From contig SPDT01000014.1 of NCBI GenBank assembly GCA_008477525.1, forward strand, positions 1-64,000: DNA of 64,000 nucleotides, read 5' to 3'. Position numbers and translations under genes: made by a program. Shown one piece after another: positions 43,093-64,000 of the stretch. Position 1 is the first letter of the stretch; each line of letters starts with the position of its first letter. Source of the stretch: Hypomyces perniciosus. Its lineage: Eukaryota > Ascomycota > Sordariomycetes > Hypocreales > Hypocreaceae. The notes under the pieces were generated by a model. It was not told the DNA's origin. It saw nothing but the letters and a program-made list of their open reading frames with translations, and did no database searches.

Positions 43093-43823
43093 TTATTTGT
43101 TTATGTAATAGCATAAAAATTAAATTTATACACTAAAAATTAGATCTTTTAGTGATATAAGTAGTACTAGAAATTTTTATAATAATTTTTTATAGAATCT
43201 TTATGATTACTATAAAAAGATTATGCTGTAAACGGATTTACACTTTGATTGCAAATCAATAGTCTGAGGTTCAATTCCTCCATAATCTTACTACTTAGTA
43301 GCACCTTAATTATGAAAATAATTTACTAATACTTAAATTCATAAATATTTTACTATATAAAATATATAGAATATATATTTATATATATTTAAAACTTATA
43401 ATAAAAGAAAAATAAATTTATATTTAATTAGATATAATATATAAAATAAAATAAAATAATTTTAATATTTAGTTTAAAGTATTAACGCGGAGTATAAATA
43501 GAATTTTTTTTCTTTTCCTGACGGAGTTATGCTCATGCTGCTGCGCAAGCTAAAGCTAGGGCTACAAAGTAGAGCACAATTTAATAATAATAATTCTATA
43601 ATAGTGCGGAGCAAGAAAAAAAAAATTTATAAAAATTTAAATGGAACAATATATATAAAAGTTCTCTTTTAATTATTAGCATTTATATTGATAAGAATTG
43701 ATTAAGATTATTAATTAATAATTTTTAGCTAATAATGTCATTTAAATATCAATACTCTATTATTTCAAAATTTTGAGATTACAAAAAGAAGAAGGTACCT
43801 TAAACCTAAATTTAAGATCTCAA
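43093..43823 (+). other. cob-cox1 spacer with trnC and a GC cluster
   Basis: Apart from trnC, AT-rich with no ORF. A GC-rich cluster at about 43520-43570 (GCTGCTGCGCAAGCTAAAGC) belongs to the palindrome family described below. Confidence 0.6.
43219..43288 (+). tRNA. trnC(gca): tRNA-Cys (GCA)
   Basis: Acceptor AGATTAT with ATAATCT, anticodon loop TTGCAAA in stem TTGA/TCAA, T arm GAGGTTCAATTCCTC. Its place between cob and cox1 is common in Leotiomycetes. Confidence 0.9.
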
Positions 43824-56386
<12,563 letters not shown>

Positions 56387-56487
56387 ATATTATAACTATA
56401 ATAGTAAATAATTTATAAAGATAGGTTTTTCTTTAATCGAAATATCCCTTGTTTATACTACAATTATTATAAATAGGGGTATTTCAA

Positions 56488-56558
56488 GTCTCATTAGCTC
56501 AATGGCAGAGCATGATACTTCTAATATCTGTATCTTAGTTCGAATCTAAGATGAGACT
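56488..56558 (+). tRNA. trnR(tct): tRNA-Arg (TCT)
   Basis: Acceptor GTCTCAT with ATGAGAC, anticodon loop CTTCTAA in stem GATA/TATC, T arm CTTAGTTCGAATCTAAG. Between cox1 and the orphan ORF. Confidence 0.92.
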
Positions 56559-56677
56559 AAATTCCCTAATAATAAATAGTCTATTAATTATAAAATATTT
56601 CTGGCTATTTTTGCATCTATAAGTATAAAGTTTAATACTAATTCTAAAAATTTAACCTGTGCTTCTTTTTCTAGCAT

Positions 56678-56816
56678 AGCAAAGCAAGCCAGCAAGCAAG
56701 CAAGCTTGCATGCAAATAAAATTTTCTATTTATTTTGTGAAATTTACATTTCTAATATTAAAAAGTACAACAATTTACGAGATTTTTATTTTTAACATTT
56801 TATATTATAATTTTTC
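56678..56816 (+). repeat. Duplicated atp9 leader joined to the cox2 start context
   Basis: 56678-56803 repeats the atp9 upstream region (about 25793-25917) with one visible substitution (AAATTTACATTT against AAATTGACATTT) and one fewer GCAA unit. It then passes into ATTTTATATTATAATTTTTC, identical to the 20 bases before the cox2 ATG. Confidence 0.88.
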
Positions 56817-57254
56817 ATGAAAAATATATTAACAATAATTTTTAATAATGCTCCTAGCCCTCACGTGTTTAATAATTTACCCTTAAAAAGCACGACAGTA
56901 GAACTTACTGAAATAACAGTAAAAATTAACGAATTATTACCTCAACTTTCTGATTTTATAGATCAGTTTAATAGTATTGTATTAAGTACAAAAATTAATG
57001 TTATTACAGATACAAATGGTAATATGTCAATAGATGTACCTAGTTCTATGCCTGATAATGAAGCTGAAATGATTAGTAAAAGAATTGGTATTATAGATCG
57101 TTTAATTACTACACGGGGTCAAGAAGTAAACAACTTACTTATCAAAGGATTAGAAATAGAAAGTAAATTAAAGGAACAAAATCCTAATTATACTTCACAA
57201 ATATTAGATAAAGTTAATGAATTTAAAAGATTGAACGCTTCTTATAGACATTAA
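56817..57254 (+). CDS. Orphan ORF with cox2-like start codons
   Basis: 145 residues, no family recognised. The first five codons (MKNIL) and the sequence before them equal the cox2 start; the rest is unrelated. The protein is hydrophilic, with predicted helical segments (IDQFNSIVLSTKINVITD; MISKRIGIIDRLITTRGQEV; LIKGLEIESKLKEQ) that could form a coiled coil, and no membrane span beyond the first residues. No HEG motif. The borrowed atp9 leader implies it can be transcribed and translated. Confidence 0.7.
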   Translation: MKNILTIIFNNAPSPHVFNNLPLKSTTVELTEITVKINELLPQLSDFIDQFNSIVLSTKINVITDTNGNMSIDVPSSMPDNEAEMISKRIGIIDRLITTRGQEVNNLLIKGLEIESKLKEQNPNYTSQILDKVNEFKRLNASYRH

Positions 57255-57343
57255 TCTTTGTTTTTAACATTAAAGTATTATGAACTTTTTATGATTAAAA
57301 TGGGGGAACATTATCTATAGAATAAATAAAAATCAATAATAAA

Positions 57344-60300
57344 ATGAAATTACCAATAACAGTTATATCACTTATTGAAAATTTATTATTACTGCTGCCT
57401 GCGTTATTAGCAGTAGCCTACGTAACTGTAGCAGAAAGAAAAACTATGGCTAGTATGCAAAGAAGACTAGGTCCAAATGCTGTAGGTTACTATGGCTTAC
57501 TTCAGGCATTAAATAAAAGCATAATATTTAGAAGTTATCATACAACATCAAAACCAAATAAAGATATTACTAGTACCTTAGATCAAGAGATGGTATTAGG
57601 TCTTTATAAAGATAGAATCGCACCAGTTACAGTTTTTTCAGACAAAGTATTATTATCTTGTGATAACATTTTAGATATAAAGGAAAGAACTAAATTTTTT
57701 AAAGACTTGGAGACATTAGATGAAAAAGGAGGTATTTATATTTTTCAATATAAAAATGACCCTGTTGTTTATTATATAGGTAGAACTAATTCATTTAGTA
57801 TAAGATTTAGATCACATATAAAGCATAAAACTTCAGATAAATTTCATACATTTGCTAACCTAGTAGGTTGAGATAAATTTATTGTTAGCATAATAGAAAT
57901 CTGTGACAGAAGTGAACAAAATAAAAGAGAAAATTTCTATCTCCAAAAATATTTACCTTTATTAAATTCTACATTCAATTCTAATGCCTCTGAAACTTTT
58001 ATATTTGAAGATTTAAGAAAAAAATTAAAACTAAAACAAGAAATTCTTACTGATAATGCTGTTAAAAATAAGACTAGTTTACGTTCTCAAATAAATATTT
58101 GAGTATATAAATACTCTAATGATTTAATAGACACAGACTTTAAAAATTATTCTAGTATTAATGAAGCTAGCAAAGATACAACAATAGCCCGTGCAACTAT
58201 TAATACATATTTAGATACTAATGTACCTATTAAAGGATTCTTATTTTTCAGTAAACCAGTTGAAAATTTCAACTTAGTTTTAGAATTAGTTCATGAATCT
58301 TTAGAAGAATTACCTCTAAGTGATGTTACAGCTAAACCTGTATGAGTTTATACTATTTCTTCTTCAAATAAAGAAATAGAATTAGTTAATGGCACACCTT
58401 TTAATTCTAGAGAAATGGCAGCTAAATTTTTAAATACTAGCCATAAAGTAGTAAGATACTTTATGGATTCTTGAGATGGAAAAGGTTATAATGGGTATTA
58501 TTTATTTAGTAAACCTTTAACAGGTAAAGAAGTCAATAATTTACATGAATTATGATTATTAGATAAAAAACCTAATAAAATATCAGTTTGAGCTTATGAT
58601 GCCCATACTTTAGAATTAATAAATAATATTCCATTTATTAGTATGCAAAATTGTGCAGAATATTTCAATGTAGATTATCGGAGTATCTCTAAGAATTTAG
58701 ATACCAAATTAGCTGTAACTAAAGGAGGTAAATTAATTTATTTTTTTTCTAATGAAATTAATCAAACATTTAAAGATGAATTAAGTGTTAATATTCAAAA
58801 AGTTAAACATAACATATCTGAAATATGAGTATATAGAAAAATAGATAATAAGTTTGTTTTATTAGAAGGTAATCAACCTTTTATATCTAAATCACAAACA
58901 TCTAGTAAATTAAATATAAGTAGTAAAACTATTACAAAGTATTTAGATACTAATACTGCTTATAATGAATTCTATTTTTTTAGTACTAAACAGTAAAACG
59001 TGCTATTTAGACTGGTTGGTTTTGTATAGTGGGTAGGCTAGTAATCTACCCTAAGTCTTAAATATTGTTTATATTTAAGGGATAACTTAAAAATATCTGC
59101 AAGTGCCCTAGTATTAAAGAAAAGAATATCCTTACGTTTATTTTCCTTTTATTTAATGGTGATATTCTTCTTAATACTTTGAAAATAAAACAAATTGCTG
59201 GAAACTCTTATTTTGTGTTCTGCATAAATTAAGACAATCAGCAGGAACATTTTGTTATAACATTTAATAAACATTAGACACTTAAATTATAGTATAACAA
59301 ACTGGTCTTCAACGACTAAACGTTTTACATATATCTTGTCTAAAACTAAAGGAAAAAGATATATGATGAGATAGTCTAATCTGTATGGAAACATACAGAC
59401 TAATTACAAGTTGCTGATGCTTTAAAATTAATTTTAAAAGAATATGTAGCACCTACACAAGCTAATATAATCTTATTCTTTTTAGGACCTATAATAACAT
59501 TAATATTTGCTTTATTAGGTTATGCCGTTGTTCCATATGGTCCAGGGCTATCATTAGGTGATATGGAATTAGGTATATTATTTATGTTAGCTGTATCATC
59601 TTTAGCTACTTATGGTATATTACTTGCAGGATGAAGTGCTAATAGTAAATATGCTTTCTTAGGGTCTTTAAGAAGTACAGCTCAATTAATTAGCTATGAA
59701 TTAGTTTTAAGTTCTGTTTTATTAATTATTGTAATGATAACAAATAGCCTAAACTTAAACATAAATGTTCAGTTCCAAAAAATAGTATGATTAGCTTTAC
59801 CATTGTTCTGTATACTAATAATATTTTTTATAGGTTCTGTAGCAGAAACTAATAGAGCTCCATTTGATTTAGCAGAGGCTAGTAAGATTTGGCCTCTTTA
59901 AAGATCACAAATTGCTGGAAAACCTTAATTAAGATTATCAGCAGGTAAGCAACTATTCTATAGTTGAATCTTCAGAGACTAGACGTGATCATTTAATATT
60001 TTATATTATATTAAATAAGATATAGTCCAGACTTATATGAGAATATAAGATTAATAAAATTCAAAAATATGTACTTACACTAATTATACTTATTATACAA
60101 AACCCAATAAATATTTAGGTCCTTATAATATTACAGGAGTAACTAAAAGATTTTATTCATCTAAATCTACTGTACCTTCAAACGACACTCCAATTATAAA
60201 TCCAGTGCCTGCATTAACTTTAGAATATTTAAATGATAAAGCTTATGTAGTAGCTTGCGCACACACAGAGAAAAATTAAAAAATAAAGGAGGTATTTACT

Positions 60301-61479
60301 CTTTTATTAACACTGTTAATGGTAAACAATATATTGGAAGTGCAAAAGATCTTTACCTTAGACTTAACGAACATTTAAATAATAAAAAATCTGTCCGCAG
60401 GCTAGAAAATTTACAAAATGCTTTTGATAAATACGGTTTAGATAAATTTAAATGAGTAGTTTATGAATATTTTAGTTATGAAAGTAAAATAATCAGCCAT
60501 GAAGCTTTAACTACTTTAGAGACTAATTATATAAAAGCGTTTGATTTTTCTACTCTTTATAATTTTAAAATTGAAGCTACAAGTTCATTAGGTTATAAGC
60601 ATACTGATGAAGCTAAGGTAAAAATGATAGAATATTATAAGGATAAAAATCATCATCCTATGTATGGTAAAAACCATAGTCAAGAAACTTTAAATTTAAT
60701 TAGTAAGCCTGGTGAATTAAACCCTATGTTTAGTAAAAAGCATAGTGAGTAGGCTTCGCCTACTCAAAAAATTATGGCTACAAAGAAAAATAAATATTTA
60801 AATGGTGTTGGTATTTTCTGCGCAGCATTAAATGACGGCGCTCCGCTCTTAATTGAAAAGTTTGATAATAATGTAGAATTAGCTAACTATTTAGGAATAT
60901 CTAAAGTTACTGTTGGTAAGTACTTAAATAATAACTTAATATATAAAGACATGTATAGATTTAAACCTATATAGTATTAAGTAGATATTTTTGAATTGAT
61001 TTTTGGAATCTGAATTAGTTAGTGGATTTATGACAGAGCACGCTGCTGTTATATTTGTATTCTTCTTCTTAGCTGAATATTCAAGTATTTTATTAATGTG
61101 TGTATTAACTAGTATTTTATTCTTAGGTGGTTATTTATTACAATTTGATTATGTTTATTGATTTGATTTATTAAATTCTATCTATGCTAACACATTTAAT
61201 ATAGAATGAATTGTATCATCAGAATATTTTGCATTAAGAGAATTATTAACTAGCTCTTCTGTAGATGGATTATTATCTAGTATAACTTTAGGTATAAAAA
61301 GTTCAATAATGGTGTTTATATTTATCTGGGTAAGAGCGTCTTTCCCTAGAATTAGATTCGATCAGTTAATGTCATTCTGTTGAACTGTATTATTACCTAT
61401 TTTATTTGCATTTATAATATTAATCCCTTCATTATTATACATGTTTGGAGTTTTCTTTATAAATATTAGTTTATTCTAA
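57344..61479 (+). CDS. nad1: NADH dehydrogenase subunit 1, three exons
   Basis: Complex I ubiquinone-site subunit. Exons: 57344-57502 ([20 protein letters not shown] to YYGLL), 59407-59880 ([20 protein letters not shown] to RAPFDLAEA) and 61006-61479 ([19 protein letters not shown] to FFINISLF). 368 residues. The exon 1-2 border may shift by a few bases (CTT|CAG or CAG G|TT). Confidence 0.94.
57503..58996 (+). CDS. GIY-YIG endonuclease of nad1 intron 1 with four tail repeats
   Basis: In frame with exon 1 ([16 protein letters not shown]). GIY core: [20 protein letters not shown] (about 57727), then [20 protein letters not shown] and [17 protein letters not shown]. Then four tandem units of about 55 residues, each starting with a W-V-Y/W-A-Y strand and holding a helix-turn-helix: [54 protein letters not shown] and [18 protein letters not shown]. 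Most GIY-YIG proteins here have one or two. Intact, 498 codons. Confidence 0.9.
58997..59406 (+). other. nad1 intron 1 group I core
   Basis: AATTGCTGGAAACTC (P4 side, 59194), CAATCAGCAGGAACA (59235), TCAACGACTAAACG (P7, 59310) and GATGAGATAGTCTAATC (59366). Follows the GIY-YIG stop. Confidence 0.75.
60065..60974 (+). pseudogene. GIY-YIG ORF of nad1 intron 2, broken
   Basis: Group I core at 59881-60035 (CACAAATTGCTGGAAAACC, TCAGCAGG, AGATATAGTCCAG). The ORF has leader [19 protein letters not shown], then a GCTTGCGCACA element and a frameshift near 60271 (five A, six needed). The core is [19 protein letters not shown], with the KKSVRRLEN element (60387-60410), [23 protein letters not shown]3-like [12 protein letters not shown] and [10 protein letters not shown] palindrome GAGTAGGCTTCGCCTACTC (60746-60764) then brings a stop. 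The helix-turn-helix tail resumes ([16 protein letters not shown]) to 60974. Confidence 0.8.
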
Positions 61480-61571
61480 TAACATATCTATTAGAAACAG
61501 TATAGCCATGAAACGCATGTCCATAGGTGTCATTCTATAATTTAAAGTTTAAAAATAATATCTTGTATAAG

Positions 61572-64000
61572 ATGTTATTATCTTCATTAATAACTGTGCC
61601 TATAATAGGTACAATTATAGTATCTAGTGTAGACTCATACAAAAAAAGTTCAGTAGTTTACACAAAAACTATAGCATTAGTTACTAGTATAATAAATTTA
61701 ATTATATCTTTAGTTATATTTATATTATTTAATAGTAGTACTAATCAATTTCAATTTGTACAAGAACATTATAACGTACAATCTTTTGATATTTATCTAG
61801 GTGTAGATGGTATATCAATATATTTTGTATTATTAACAACAATAATAATGCCTATAGCATTATTATCTAATTGAGATTCTATAAAAGAAAATGTTAAATC
61901 TTACTTAATAATAATGTTACTATTAGAAACACTATTATTAGCAGTATTCTTAGCATTAGATATAATGGTATTCTATATATTCTTCGAAAGTATATTACCT
62001 CCTTTATTTATATTAATAGGTATATTTGGATCTGATAATAAAGTAAATGCTAGTTATTATTTATTCTTATATACATTTGACCTCAAGTGTAAAAGAGCCA
62101 AACACCGGGGAAGCCCTAAAGCTCTAGTAACCAAAGTCATAAGAGAAATTTTATGACCGGCCTGATTAATGACTCAGGGTATGGTAAAATCACTAGTTTT
62201 CTTTTTTGAAAAGCTACTTACAGTAGTAGATATGTGGGTGATCGCGGTTCTAAGTCATCCTTATTATAAAGCTGAATGTAAACAGACTATATATAATAAG
62301 GGTGTAAAAGAGCAACGAGTAGATGGTTCTTCGGATTCTAGAAATTTGGAATTCGTAAGGTGTACTCTAGTCGCTGGGAAACCAGTTTTAGGGAGAAAAA
62401 TTCATTCTCATTCAGATAATAAAATCATAAATAGTATGTATATAAGATCTATACATACAACTAGATCTACTCTAGATCCTTGATTTGTTACAGGATTAGT
62501 AGAGGCAGAAGGATCTTTTACATTAGGCTTTTTTAAAAGCGATAGTTATAAAATGGGTTATCAAATTCAAGCTATTTTTAAGCTTACCATGCATAAAAAA
62601 GATCATGATTTGTTATGTCAAATTCAAGATTATTTTAAAACAGGTAACATTACAAAACATGGAGATACTACTTTACAATATACAGTTAAATCTTTAAAAG
62701 ATTTAGATACAATAATATCTCATTTTGATAAATATCCATTATTAAGTCAAAAATGAGCTGATTATAAACTTTTTAAAGATGCAATTTTATTAATTAAAAA
62801 TAAAGAACATCTAAGTAGAGAAGGATTTATAAAAATTCTTAGTATAAAAGCTTCTATGAACTTAGGTTTATCAGATGAATTTCAATTAGCTTTCCCTCAT
62901 ATTAAACCTGTATCTAGACCCATAGTTTCAACTAAAGATATTACAAACTTTAATTGAATAGCAGGTTTAGCTAGTGGTGATGGATGTTTTCATATTTCTA
63001 TACGTAACTCTTCTACTACTAAATTAGGTAAAGCTGTAGTATTAAAATTCCATATTGTTCAACATAGTAGAGATATTGAATTAATGGAAATGTTAATATC
63101 TACTCTTGGATGTGGAAAAATTGAATTATTGTTGAAACAATCAGCTGTATATTATGTAGTAGTGAAATTTCAAGATATTTTTGAAAAAATAATTCCATTG
63201 TTTGATAAATATCCTATTAAAGGTATTAAAGCCTTAGACTATTCTGATTTTAAAAAAGTAGCTAATCTAATGTATAATAAAGAACATTTAACTGAAGAAG
63301 GTTTATCTAAAATTAATTCTATAAAATTAAATATGAATTTATTTAGAAAATTTTAATAAGTTCCTTTATGATAGATTATCCGAATTGCCGGTTAGCCGGT
63401 ATGAATTGAAGTAACCCTAAATTAAAGAAATCACATTAATTATGTGAACGTATGAGGTTCTTTATTTTTATTATTATCTATTTTAAGCACTTCATCTACT
63501 ATGGGTAGTACAGATTTCGACACATTATTTAAACTTAATTTTGAATATAAAACTCAAATATTCTTATTTATAGGTATATTTATAGCTTTTGCTGTAAAAA
63601 CACCTACAATCTTTTTAAATAACTGATTGTTAAAAGCTCACGTTGAATCTCCTTTAGGGGGAAGTATAGTTTTAGCTGGAATTGTATTAAAATTAAGTTT
63701 ATATGGTATATTTAGATTAATTTTACCTATGTTACCTAAAGCTTCTTTAGATTATACTTTCGTAATCTATACTATTGCTGTTATAACAATAATATACGCT
63801 AGTTTTAGTACATTAAGAACAACTGATGTAAAAGAATTAATAGCTTATAGTTCTGTATGTCATGCTGCTGTTTATTTAATAGGAATATTTAGTAATACTA
63901 TACAAGGGTTAGAAGGAAGTATAGTGTTAGGATTAGCTCACGGATTTGTATCTAGTGGTTTATTCATATGTGCAGGTGGTGTACTATATGATAGAACTGG
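61572..64000 (+). CDS. nad4: NADH dehydrogenase subunit 4, cut by the window end
   Basis: Complex I antiporter-like subunit. Exon 1 is 61572-62076 (MLLSSLITVPIIGTIIVS to ASYYLFLYT) and exon 2 is 63451-64000 and beyond (WGSLFLLLSILSTSSTMGST, LLKAHVESPLGGSIVLAGI, VSSGLFICAGGVLYDRT). The start ATG at 61572 fits the family N terminus better than a longer reading from 61527. One group I intron. Confidence 0.93.
62169..63356 (+). CDS. LAGLIDADG endonuclease of nad4 intron
   Basis: Intron 62077-63450. The frame overlaps the core (ATCGCGGTTCTAAGTCA, 62240; AAGAGCAACGAGTAGATGG, 62308). Motifs WFVTGLVEAEGSFTL (62482) and WIAGLASGDGCFHIS (62957); ends NMNLFRKF. The only intact member of the family that is frameshifted in nad2 introns 1 and 2 and nad3. 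Confidence 0.88.

Overview
The window is the left end of a contig. Bases 1-130 are (CCCTAA)n nuclear-type telomere repeats. They are followed without a gap by about 63.9 kb of AT-rich, intron-packed fungal mitochondrial DNA. TGA is read as Trp throughout (for example in cox1, cob, nad5 and the intron ORFs), and the core genes are the usual fungal set. The order nad2-nad3-atp9-cox2-nad4L-nad5-cob-trnC-cox1-trnR-nad1-nad4 suggests Pezizomycotina, probably Leotiomycetes; this is inferred from gene order and not from a search.

Layout. 130-4265: truncated cox3 on the minus strand with three endonuclease ORFs. 4309-4701: trnN, trnS, trnD and trnY (minus). 4735-7708: a GIY-YIG gene and rns (minus). 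7978-8710: a 354-bp copy of part of cob intron 2 fused to the 3' end of rnl (plus). 8711-16995: tRNA genes mixed with homing-endonuclease genes (HEGs), tRNA fragments and GC-rich palindromes. 17041-25685: nad2 (three introns, one a group II intron with an intact RT-HNH ORF) and nad3. 25924-30186: atp9 and cox2. 30239-36787: trnR(ACG), nad4L and nad5, which has an unusual C-terminal extension of about 245 residues. 37005-43092: cob with three introns and a 16-nt exon. 43219-56558: trnC, cox1 (nine exons, eight introns) and trnR(TCT). 56817-57254: an orphan ORF. 57344-64000: nad1 and the 5' part of nad4. atp6, atp8, nad6, rps3 and most of rnl are not in the window.

The core genes encode respiratory complex I, III, IV and V subunits and the ribosomal and transfer RNAs. 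Most of the remaining DNA is mobile: about 26 introns, mostly group I, with LAGLIDADG or GIY-YIG endonucleases, plus short GC-rich palindromes that also sit inside HEGs.

The most unusual points are: mtDNA abutting telomere repeats; exchange of pieces between rnl and cob; a HEG inserted in the second LAGLIDADG coding motif of another HEG, with the uninterrupted version present elsewhere; several HEG modules flanked by a second copy of their target's 3' side (cox3, cox1, rns, trnF); a chimeric ORF with an atp9 leader and a cox2 start; and homopolymer frameshifts concentrated in the first 25 kb. Exon borders were placed by hand from protein continuity and the group I rule (U before the intron, G as last intron base).
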